A stretch of DNA of 52,514 nt from Acidimicrobiia bacterium (GTDB lineage: Bacteria > Actinomycetota > Acidimicrobiia > Spongiisociales > UBA5794), in the NCBI GenBank assembly GCA_030066755.1, contig JASJAX010000009.1:1-52514 (forward strand), given 5' to 3'. Position 1 is the first letter of the stretch; each line of letters opens with the position of its first letter. The translations under genes and the position numbers were made by a program. The notes beneath the pieces were generated by a model. That model was given only the letters and a program-made list of their open reading frames with translations, did no database searches and had not been told where the DNA came from. This document shows, piece after piece, positions 42,412 to 48,466 of the stretch.

Positions 42412-42827
42412 GCGAGGTGACATTGCACATCACCGGACTCGGCGAGGCCGAGTTGCGCTGGCAGGACCTCGTCGCCCTTCCCGGCAGCGTCGCCGACGCC
42501 GGCACCGTCGCCGCCGGGGCCGTCGGTCTGGCCGTGCCGGTTGCTGCGATTCTCGACTCCGTCGCCGTCGCCGATGCCGCGACCCACGGCACGGTCATCT
42601 CGGCAGACGGCGAATACACCGCCTCCATCCCGATCGAAACGCTGCGCAGTGGCGGTTGGCTCGCAGTCGGCCTCGATGGCGGTCCGTTGCCGCGGGACCG
42701 AGGTGGTCCTCTTCGGTTGACCGTCGCCGACGGCACAACGCTGTGTTGGAACGTGAAGGACGTTGGTTCGATCCGCCTGACCGATGCGCCCGAGCCCGAC
42801 TCGGTACCGGAGAATCCGCCGCATTGA
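42408..42827 (+). CDS. Small sulfite-oxidase-fold (molybdopterin-like) domain protein
   Basis: This 139-residue protein resembles the C-terminal part of the oxidoreductase molybdopterin-binding (sulfite oxidase) fold: ITGLGEAELRWQDLVAL, DGEYTASIPIETLRSGGWLAVGLDGGPLPRDRGGPLRL and KDVGSIRL. The conserved Mo-ligand Cys region is absent; the only Cys is in TLCWNV. It may therefore not bind molybdenum. It is coupled to the LLM oxidoreductase by a 4-nt overlap. The family assignment is by pattern only. Confidence 0.6.
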   Translation: MSEVTLHITGLGEAELRWQDLVALPGSVADAGTVAAGAVGLAVPVAAILDSVAVADAATHGTVISADGEYTASIPIETLRSGGWLAVGLDGGPLPRDRGGPLRLTVADGTTLCWNVKDVGSIRLTDAPEPDSVPENPPH

Positions 42828-42831
42828 GGCT

Positions 42832-42926
42832 GAAGTCTCAAGTCTCAGGTCTCAAGTCTCAAGCCCGAAGTCCGCGGGCTCAGGCCCCAAGTCCCAGGTG
42901 TCACGTCTCCGGTCTCAGGTTCAGGG
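42832..42926 (-). repeat. Heptamer tandem repeat array, AAGTCTC/AGGTCTC
   Basis: Around twelve 7-nt units (aagtctc, aggtctc, aagcccg, aagtccc and others) fill the gap between convergent genes. Confidence 0.75.
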
Positions 42927-42932
42927 ATCGCC

Positions 42933-43325
42933 TCAAGGCTTTCGGCGGAGTTCGCGGATTTGGAGGATGGCGAAGTCGAGGACTGCGAGGCTGAGGATGC
43001 CGAGTGCCCACTTGCCTCCGGCACTCATCGTGTTGGGGATCACGAGCAGCACGATGGCGCCGAGCACCCACGCCAGGTCGCCGACCGTCGCGACCACCGC
43101 AATCCGACGATCGAATGCTGGAGTCGCCGCATTGGATCGGAGGATGAGCCCGTACGGGACGAGGGCAAACCCGACGACGGCAATCACCCAGACAGGGAGA
43201 TCGAACCAGTCACCGATGACCACCGAACCGACCAGGAGGATGGAGCCGGAGACAATGCAGAACCAACCGTTGCCGGAGATGATCCTGGCGAGCCGATCAT
43301 CCGTCTGGTTGGTCGATGCCGTCAT
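42933..43325 (-). CDS. Four-helix membrane protein, 130 aa
   Basis: The protein has 130 residues with a start preceded by AGGAGG. A short charged N-terminus (STNQTDDRLARIISGNG) is followed by four transmembrane segments: FCIVSGSILLVGSVVIG, VWVIAVVGFALVPYGLI, VATVGDLAWVLGAIVLLVI and WALGILSLAVLDFAILQI. I do not recognise a named family. It is divergent from an XRE regulator 105 nt away and is a plausible target of it. Confidence 0.65.
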   Translation of the reverse strand: MTASTNQTDDRLARIISGNGWFCIVSGSILLVGSVVIGDWFDLPVWVIAVVGFALVPYGLILRSNAATPAFDRRIAVVATVGDLAWVLGAIVLLVIPNTMSAGGKWALGILSLAVLDFAILQIRELRRKP

Positions 43326-43418
43326 GAGCGCCTCCTGTGTCGGGAATCATCACCGTGCCGCGGCAGTCGCGGCAAATCAATTACCTGCCACGTCATTCCG
43401 CTCATACGGGACACGTTC

Positions 43419-43424
43419 TACGCT
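43419..43424 (+). promoter_or_regulatory. Leaderless -10 box TACGCT
   Basis: TACGCT ends 6 nt before the ATG at 43431, with no ribosome site. Confidence 0.45.
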
Positions 43425-43430
43425 CAGGAC

Positions 43431-44237
43431 ATGGCGACGACCGCAGCACCGACCTTCGGCGAAGTTCTCCGCCTGTGGCGTACCACCCGGCGGATGTCCC
43501 AACTCGGGTTGGCCGCCGAGGCCGAGGTCTCGCAGCGCCATTTGAGTTTCCTCGAAACCGGCCGGGCGAAGCCGAGCCGCGAGATGGTCACCCACCTTGC
43601 GGCGATTCTCGACCTCCCACTTCGTGCGAGGAACGACATGCTCTTGTCTGCCGGTTTCGCACCGGCCTTCCCCGAGACGGCGCTCGATGAGCCGGCGATG
43701 GACCAAGTGCGGCACGTGCTCGAGTTCCTCCTGGAGGCGCATGAGCCCTTCCCCGCGATCGTCGTGGACCGGCGGTGGAACTCCGTGATGACCAACGAAG
43801 CGGCCGGGCGTTTCCTCGCAGGCTTCATCGACCTTGCGTCGGCCGCTGCGATCGGACCCAACCTCGCTCGGCTCACCTTTCACCCCGGTGGACTCCGGTC
43901 GACGATCGTGAATTGGGACGAGGCGGCCGGGATGGTCCTGCAGCGACTCGAGCGCGAGGTGGCCGACCGCGCCGGCGATCTCGAACTCGCAGCGCTCCTC
44001 GACGAGGTGCTCGAGTACCCGGGGGTCGCCGATCTGCAACGAGCCCCCGAGCTGCCGAGCGGCCGGGACCTCCTCGTCCCCGTCCACTACCGCGCCGACA
44101 ATCGGGACGTGCGCATGTTCTCGACCATTGCGACGATCGGCGCCGCCTACGACGTCACGCTGGAGGAACTCCGCCTCGAAACGTTCTTCCCGGCCGACCC
44201 GGACAGCGAGGCGGTGCTGCGAGCCATGGCGGGCTGA
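43431..44237 (+). CDS. XRE regulator with MmyB-like ligand domain
   Basis: The ATG at 43431 (MATTAAPTFGEVL) gives 268 residues; the track ORF starts too early. The N-terminal helix-turn-helix (GEVLRLWRTTRRMSQLGLAAEAEVSQRHLSFLETGRAKPSREM) is XRE type. Residues about 100-265 match the MmyB-like ligand-binding domain (FPAIVVDRRWNSVMTNEAAGRFL, LFHP-type RLTFHPGGLR, MFSTIATIGAAYDVTLEELRLETFFP). Such regulators often control short-chain dehydrogenase or membrane-protein genes beside them. Its TGA abuts the TCA of the opposite gene. Confidence 0.88.
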   Translation: MATTAAPTFGEVLRLWRTTRRMSQLGLAAEAEVSQRHLSFLETGRAKPSREMVTHLAAILDLPLRARNDMLLSAGFAPAFPETALDEPAMDQVRHVLEFLLEAHEPFPAIVVDRRWNSVMTNEAAGRFLAGFIDLASAAAIGPNLARLTFHPGGLRSTIVNWDEAAGMVLQRLEREVADRAGDLELAALLDEVLEYPGVADLQRAPELPSGRDLLVPVHYRADNRDVRMFSTIATIGAAYDVTLEELRLETFFPADPDSEAVLRAMAG

Positions 44238-45716
44238 TCACCGCCGATGAGCCCAACGCCGCACGAGGTCGTCGCGATACTCGTCGAACACTGCGAGGGC
44301 GCCCGCGAGATCGGCGCTCGTCGCGTCCCGAGGCACCTCGAACCGCTCGGCGATCCGCTCGAGCAGCTCGCCTGCGGCGTCGTCGATCTTCGCGGTGGCA
44401 TGGCTCGCGGCTGCCCCGACACCGAGTGAGAGCCCGACCGGGATGAGCACCTCAACTGCCCGGACTGCTCTGCTCACGGCCGGCATCAGGATCTCTGCCG
44501 TTGTTGCTGCGGAAGCCAAGAGACCGATCTCGTGTTGGGCGTCCCCGGCTTCGTGGATGACGGCGATGGACAGGCTCGTGGCCAGGTACGCCGCCGTTGC
44601 TGCATTGGCGAAGGTGTGGTCTTCACCAGGGTCGGAAAACCATGCCGCGTCCATTCGGTCCGGGCCCAGGACCCCGTCGACCACGGCAGCCAGGTGGTCC
44701 GGCCCGTCGTCGGCGGTGATGAGGTGCCGCATCCAGGCGACCGACGCGTGCGCCTCCCGATCCGCCACCATCGCGAGTTGCGCAACCACGGCGCGGGGCT
44801 CGATGCCGATGAGGGAAACGATGGCACGGTCGAGGGCCTCGGGATCCGGTCCTTTGATCCGGTCGTTCTGGGCAGCGACGAGTTCGACGACGAGCGCAGC
44901 GATCTGCTCCACGTCGTCGAGTTGACCAAGCAGCCGAACTACCCCGTCCACGGTCTGCGCCGATCCGTCGACCACGTCGGCTCGGATCAGCGATCCACGG
45001 ATCGTCGCGGCAGTTCGACCGGTGCCCTTCGCCAGCCACGAAGCAACGAGATGTGAGTCTTCCCCTGTCGTGGCGCCGGCAAGGTGACCAACGAAGGTGA
45101 TCGCAACGAGATCACCGGAGACGACTCGCGCTGCGAAGGCGTCCAGGATGGCGTTCGAAACGGATCCCTTGGTCGCGCCGACGGCGCGACCGACTTCGGC
45201 GATCGCCCGAAGATCGTGACCGCCGGCGATGAGGGCGTCGACCAGCGTGACGACGTGCCCGGCGTCCAAGTCGGTGATCGCAGCATTGATGGTGCGTCTT
45301 CGGCTCGCCGCGGACACATCGGGATCGAGCAGGAGCGCGTCCAGGCACCGATAGGCGGCCGCAATGCCGGTCCCCGGTTGATGAGTCGTTCCGTCATGAC
45401 GGATGGCCTCGGACACCGCCGCTTGGACCGCACGACTCAGCCCGTTGACGATCTCGACAGCGGCCTGCTCGAGACGTTCGACGGCCGCAGCGCGGGCGTG
45501 GAGATCAGCTGCCCACTCGGCGAGTCGACGAGCTCGACACTCGAGCCGCTTGGTGACCTGCGGGAGCGGAGGCCAAGGATGGCGATTCGACACCGCAGCG
45601 ATGTTGGCTGCGGCCGAGTCGAGTGTGGCGGCGTGCGCAGCGCACGCTGCGGCGATGCCGTGGAGGTCCCGCGGTGCGACCGCCCGGTCAAACCGACCGG
45701 AAATGCCGAGAGTCAT
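44238..45716 (-). CDS. Large orphan protein, 492 aa
   Basis: I do not recognise this protein. From the ATG at 45716 (MTLGISGRFD), leaderless after GATAGT, it has 492 residues. The first 100 are Ala-rich helices (AAACAAHAATLDSAAANIAAV, ECRARRLAEWAADLHARAAAVERLEQ), somewhat like the helical N-terminal domains of secreted WXG100-type substrates, though no WXG is present. The middle (SYN-type helices with GHVVTLVDALIAGGHDL) and the end are also helical. A hydrophobic segment EVLIPVGLSLGVGAAASHA lies near residue 430. It could be a secretion substrate or an effector. Confidence 0.55.
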   Translation of the reverse strand: MTLGISGRFDRAVAPRDLHGIAAACAAHAATLDSAAANIAAVSNRHPWPPLPQVTKRLECRARRLAEWAADLHARAAAVERLEQAAVEIVNGLSRAVQAAVSEAIRHDGTTHQPGTGIAAAYRCLDALLLDPDVSAASRRRTINAAITDLDAGHVVTLVDALIAGGHDLRAIAEVGRAVGATKGSVSNAILDAFAARVVSGDLVAITFVGHLAGATTGEDSHLVASWLAKGTGRTAATIRGSLIRADVVDGSAQTVDGVVRLLGQLDDVEQIAALVVELVAAQNDRIKGPDPEALDRAIVSLIGIEPRAVVAQLAMVADREAHASVAWMRHLITADDGPDHLAAVVDGVLGPDRMDAAWFSDPGEDHTFANAATAAYLATSLSIAVIHEAGDAQHEIGLLASAATTAEILMPAVSRAVRAVEVLIPVGLSLGVGAAASHATAKIDDAAGELLERIAERFEVPRDATSADLAGALAVFDEYRDDLVRRWAHRR

Positions 45717-45870
45717 GATGCGACTATCCAGAACCCACCCGGCCGAAACAAGGGGTGCGTCGGCGTCAGTCCGGACGCGCCGAGAGGTCGGGATCGAACG
45801 ACCCCGACCTATCGACGATTGATTCGCCACCGACTCGAGTCCCGAACGGGAATCGACGTTGTCGTCGCAC

Positions 45871-45924
45871 GAAGCGATCTCATCGCAAGCAGCGACCTGA
45901 TCGCACGAGGCAATCTCATCGCAC
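45871..45924 (+). repeat. Three tandem 18-bp palindromic repeats
   Basis: The units are GAAGCGATCTCATCGCAA, GCAGCGACCTGATCGCAC and GAGGCAATCTCATCGCAC, each containing an imperfect GCGAT-n-ATCGC palindrome. They overlap the 3' end of the 48-residue ORF and lie upstream of the 492-residue gene, so they could be repressor sites or a hairpin set. Confidence 0.6.
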
Positions 45925-46062
45925 GGTGTGCGTGCTGGTGGCCCGCTCGTAGTCGACGAGACGCCCGGATTGGGCTTCTTCGACCCAGCGTGGTGCCCGA
46001 CGTTCGGCGAGGCCGAGACGGTTCAGCACGCCGGCGAGACGGCTCTGATTGTGGAGCTGCAC
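45916..46062 (-). CDS. Small protein, 48 aa, strong ribosome site
   Basis: This gene is below the length cut of the ORF track. The GTG at 46062 follows AAAGGAGG at a good distance, and 48 codons with high GC at third positions end at TGA (45916). The product starts VQLHNQSRLAGVLNRLGLAE and is basic and mostly helical, without a signal or membrane segment. It has one Trp (RRAPRWVEE). I do not recognise it. It is preceded by a long structured leader and followed by 18-bp repeats. It may be a regulatory or nucleic-acid-binding small protein. Confidence 0.55.
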   Translation of the reverse strand: MQLHNQSRLAGVLNRLGLAERRAPRWVEEAQSGRLVDYERATSTHTVR

Positions 46063-46091
46063 GATTCCCCTCCTTTCCTCGAGTCGTGGGG

Positions 46092-46194
46092 CCGTCGCCT
46101 CTCATTGCGACGGTCCGTGCAGGTGCGGTGAGCCCGACCCACCGCCCCGGTACCGTCTCGGCGAGAAAAGGCCGTATATGTGGCCGAGACGGTG
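46092..46194 (-). ncRNA. Structured leader: 11-bp hairpin before the 48-aa gene
   Basis: ACCGTCTCGGC and GCCGAGACGGT (about 46151-46194) form an 11-bp perfect stem around a 22-nt loop. A second small hairpin GTCGC...GCGAC lies at 46092-46109. Both precede the ribosome site of the small-protein gene on the minus strand. They could be a cis-acting leader or a terminator for upstream transcription. Confidence 0.4.
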
Positions 46195-46221
46195 CGGCGG
46201 CGGCGGGTAGGACCACCGACG

Positions 46222-46301
46222 TGGGCGAGCGGAGACTCGAACTCCTTGCTGAGCGTGTCGGAGGCACGAACCGGCTCAGGATCCCCCGGATGGGCTCGCC
46301 C
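46222..46301 (-). ncRNA. tRNA-like cloverleaf fold (non-canonical)
   Basis: On the minus strand, GGGCGAGC pairs with GCTCGCCC (8 bp, followed by A), and directly next to it is a T-arm-like hairpin GGAG-TTCGAGT-CTCC with a perfect T-loop. Between them are a small ATCC-GGG-GGAT hairpin and a CTGAGC/GCTCAG arm with a 19-nt loop. The total length is 80 nt. The acceptor/T helix is 8+4, as in unusual tRNAs, but there is no regular anticodon arm or D-loop. It may be a tRNA mimic, a decayed tRNA or an attachment-site remnant. Confidence 0.35.
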
Positions 46302-46339
46302 GCTTTCGTCTGTCAGGGTGCGGTCGGGGGCGGCCAATG

Positions 46340-46361
46340 AAAAAGCCGCCCGGTGGGCGGC
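46340..46361 (-). terminator. Rho-independent terminator for the 39-aa gene
   Basis: On the minus strand GCCGCCC-acc-GGGCGGC is followed by TTTTT. This is the clearest intrinsic terminator in the window and lies 24 nt after the stop of the 39-residue ORF. Confidence 0.75.
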
Positions 46362-46384
46362 TCCTCAGCTGGGTCGATGTCCCG

Positions 46385-46504
46385 CTAGCGCAGGACGGAG
46401 AACCGGCAGGGAGCCGTGGGTGAAGCGTCGACCTCGGCGACGCAGCCGCCGCGACCGAGGGCGGAGACGCCGAACCAACGCTTGGTGATCGGATGCGTGA
46501 TCAT
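46385..46504 (-). CDS. Small peptide gene, 39 aa, two Cys
   Basis: This gene is too short for the track. The ATG at 46504 follows GGAGAAAGGA, and 39 codons with strong third-position GC end at TAG. The peptide starts MITHPITKRWFGVSALG and ends with two Cys 12 residues apart in a small-residue-rich tail (GGC...APC). It has its own promoter (TTGACG, 17 nt, CAACCT), a structured 5' leader and an intrinsic terminator, so it is an independent transcription unit. It could be a secreted or modified peptide, a leader peptide or a metal-binding peptide. The family is not recognised. Confidence 0.6.
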   Translation of the reverse strand: MITHPITKRWFGVSALGRGGCVAEVDASPTAPCRFSVLR

Positions 46505-46566
46505 TCGGACCGTCCTTTCTCCTCGGACCGGAGGGCGGAACCTCACGGTGTGCCGGAAACACAAAT

Positions 46567-46598
46567 GGCCGCGTCGCCCCAAGCGGGGTTTCACGGCC
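46567..46598 (-). promoter_or_regulatory. Hairpin in the 5' leader of the 39-aa gene
   Basis: GGCCG...CGGCC with an inner CCCC-aagc-GGGG stem lies between the promoter and the ribosome site. A direct repeat CGGTCCGA flanks the Shine-Dalgarno sequence further down. Confidence 0.35.
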
Positions 46599-46606
46599 TC
46601 GCCCGT

Positions 46607-46635
46607 AGGTTGGCACGGCATCGCCAATGCGTCAA
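46607..46635 (-). promoter_or_regulatory. Promoter TTGACG-17-CAACCT
   Basis: On the minus strand a -35 TTGACG is separated by exactly 17 nt from CAACCT, which fits the actinobacterial NANNNT -10. The expected transcript start is about 96 nt before the 39-residue ORF. Confidence 0.5.
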
Positions 46636-46653
46636 GGCCCTTTGTTGAGAAGT

Positions 46654-46905
46654 AGCCAGTAGCCAGTAGCCAGATGAAAGCCGACCGCGGACGCACGCGC
46701 TCGAACCGTGACTCCGAGCTGGCGACTGGAAGCGAGCGCAGCGAGCGGACTGGCGACTGGCGACCCGGCGGCGAAGCCGCCGCACTGGCGACTGGAAGCG
46801 AGCGCAGCGAGCGTACTGGCGACTGGCGACTCGGCGGCGAAGCCGCCGCACCGGCTACCGGAAGTGAGCGCCAGCGAACGTACTGGCGACTGGCTACTTT
46901 CCGTG
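46654..46905. repeat. CAGTAGC heptamers and three 66-bp tandem repeats
   Basis: Three cagtagc units (46654-46676) are followed by three 66-bp copies starting at 46724, 46790 and 46856 (the last partial). Each copy has a GAAGCGAGCGCAGCGAGCG block, two ggcgact heptamers and a GGCGGC-gaa-GCCGCC hairpin. Because 66 is a multiple of 3, several long shadow ORFs cross the array; none looks genuine. Confidence 0.8.
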
Positions 46906-47592
46906 CGGTACGACGACGGCGTCTGCCACGTCGCTTGCGTCGGGGAACAGGAAGCGGATCAATGGGATGACCAGCGCAACGCCGACGAGCTCGGCGACCA
47001 AGAAGGCGGGGGCCGACGCCGGCTCGATCCCGGCGAACGTGTCGGAGAACATTCGGCCGATCGTCACCGCCGGGTTGGCAAAGCTCGTCGACGAGGTGAA
47101 GAAGAACGCGGCCGCGATGTACGCCCCGACCACATACGGCGCGGAGTGTGCGCGACCGGAGCGCACGACCCCGAAGATCACGAGAACGAGACCGAGTGTG
47201 GCAATCACCTCGGCGAACCACAGGTGGGAACCGGATCGAGCAGTGGTACTCAGAGAGATGACGTCGATGTCGAACATGAGGTTGGCCGCAGCAACGCCGA
47301 CCAACCCACCGGCCACCTGACCTGCGACGTAGCCGGCAGCATCACGGCTGGTCAACCCACCGAACCACCGGTCGACCAGCGTGACGGCCGGGTTGAGGTG
47401 AGCGCCGCTGATGGGACCAATCGACAGGATGATCGCCACCAGGATCGACGCCGTGGCGACGGCGTTGATCAACAGCTGGAGACCGACGTCGGCGGTGAGC
47501 CTCGTCGCCATGATCCCCGAACCGACGATGCCGGCGAGGAGGAACCCGGTTCCAACCGCCTCCGCAGCGACGCGCCGACCCAGCGGTGCCAT
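46894..47592 (-). CDS. aqpZ-like: Aquaporin-family channel (arsenite-associated)
   Basis: The 232-residue channel has six membrane segments and the two half-helix NPA motifs, AHLNPAVT (about residue 68) and SFANPAVTIGRM (about 180). It starts 6 nt after the arsenate reductase stop on the same strand, so the two are one operon. In Sinorhizobium an aquaglyceroporin next to arsC lets arsenite leave the cell. The position suggests that role here. Water or glycerol transport is the alternative. The 3' end runs into the repeat region at its last codons. Confidence 0.85.
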   Translation of the reverse strand: MAPLGRRVAAEAVGTGFLLAGIVGSGIMATRLTADVGLQLLINAVATASILVAIILSIGPISGAHLNPAVTLVDRWFGGLTSRDAAGYVAGQVAGGLVGVAAANLMFDIDVISLSTTARSGSHLWFAEVIATLGLVLVIFGVVRSGRAHSAPYVVGAYIAAAFFFTSSTSFANPAVTIGRMFSDTFAGIEPASAPAFLVAELVGVALVIPLIRFLFPDASDVADAVVVPHGK

Positions 47593-47598
47593 GGCTCG

Positions 47599-48012
47599 CT
47601 ACCGGCGGGCCGGGACGGCGAGATCCTCGAGCAGACCGCGGATACGTTGTTCGATCTCGTCACGGATCGGTCGCACGGCGTCGACCCCCTGGCCGTGGGG
47701 GTCGTCCAACTCCCAGTCGAGGTATTGCTTGCCGGGATAGAACGGGCACGTATCGCCGCAACCCATGGTGATGACGACGTCGGCAGTGCGCACCATGTCG
47801 TCCGTCCACTTCTGCGGTTGGTAGCCGGCGATGTCGATGTCCACCTCGGCCATCGCCTCAACCGCAGCCGGATTGACGGCGTCTCCAGGGTTCGACCCTG
47901 CGGAGTACACGTCGACACCGTTGCCTGCCAACTCGCGCAACCATCCGGCCGCCATCTGAGAACGGCCGGCGTTGTGGGTACAGAGGAAGAGAACGGCAGG
48001 TCGTTCGGTCAA
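47599..48012 (-). CDS. arsC: Arsenate reductase ArsC, low-molecular-weight phosphatase type
   Basis: The 187-residue track ORF is too long. The TTG at 48012, with GGAG 9 nt upstream, gives 137 residues, the family size. The P-loop is VLFLCTHNAGRSQMA (nucleophile Cys), the second redox Cys pair is in TMGCGDTCPFYPGK, and the acid is in LDDPHGQ. It reduces arsenate to arsenite with thioredoxin- or mycothiol-type donors. It is followed 6 nt later by an aquaporin. No arsR or arsB is in the window. A strong palindrome overlaps its ribosome site. Confidence 0.87.
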   Translation of the reverse strand: MTERPAVLFLCTHNAGRSQMAAGWLRELAGNGVDVYSAGSNPGDAVNPAAVEAMAEVDIDIAGYQPQKWTDDMVRTADVVITMGCGDTCPFYPGKQYLDWELDDPHGQGVDAVRPIRDEIEQRIRGLLEDLAVPARR

Positions 48013-48019
48013 GGGTTTC

Positions 48020-48045
48020 AGCTCCGGGTGTGCGTGCCCGGAGCT
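48020..48045 (-). promoter_or_regulatory. 9-bp palindrome over the arsC ribosome site
   Basis: AGCTCCGGG-8 nt-CCCGGAGCT forms a perfect stem. The 3' arm contains the GGAG of arsC, so folding would hide the ribosome site; as DNA it could be a repressor operator. TAAGCT just upstream may be the -10. Confidence 0.5.
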
Positions 48046-48088
48046 TACCGATGCCGAAGTGAACCGAAGGTGGCTGCTGAGTGACGAC

Positions 48089-48283
48089 TCAGGTCGGCGT
48101 GTCGTCCTTCTCGATCCGGGACGCCGCCTCCTCCTCCCGCTTCCGCTCCAACTCTCGCTCACGGAACCGGTCGGCGAGATGCTTCTGGTAGTTGCGCGAG
48201 GCGTGGTCGTGCTTCGACCGCTTCATGTCGCGCGAGTGCGGCACGTCGCGGCCGGGGGGACGGAATCCGGAGGTGTGCTCCAC
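48089..48283 (-). CDS. Small highly charged protein, 64 aa
   Basis: A GTG at 48283 follows AAAGGAG closely, supporting this 64-residue gene. The N-terminal half is basic with HSRDMKRSKHDHASRNYQKHL, and the C-terminal half is a Glu/Arg-rich helix (RFRERELERKREEEAASRIEKDD) that may form a coiled coil. There is no Cys and no membrane segment. Similar tiny charged proteins are common in actinobacteria but unnamed. It lies upstream of arsC on the same strand; co-transcription is possible. Confidence 0.6.
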   Translation of the reverse strand: MEHTSGFRPPGRDVPHSRDMKRSKHDHASRNYQKHLADRFRERELERKREEEAASRIEKDDTPT

Positions 48284-48466
48284 GAATCACTCCTTTCCTT
48301 CCGACCATCGTTGCAGACGCAAATTCGGGCAAAAAGGTGCAGAGGTCATCTCTTGGGCACGGCTCCGACGACTCCGGCCCCAACCGACGCTCCGCCAAAA
48401 CCCGGCGCCAGAGGATCCGTCGGAAGGCCCCTATGCCTCGTCGGCTGTCGAGGCGACAGTGAGGGC

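Noticed and set aside
46063-46320. T-box-like sequence GGTGGTCCTACC before the 48-aa gene
   Set aside because: It lacks the T-box bulge sequence and specifier loop, and the downstream gene is not an aminoacyl-tRNA synthetase or amino-acid gene.
45084-46340. 418-residue plus-strand ORF across the small-gene region
   Set aside because: Its first half is a shadow of the 492-residue minus gene, and the rest crosses 18-bp repeats and hairpins. There is no ribosome site and no domain.
46385-47221. 278-residue minus-strand ORF in front of the 39-aa peptide
   Set aside because: It stays open only because the 66-bp repeat is a multiple of 3 and because it shadows the aquaporin. Only its last 39 codons have a ribosome site.
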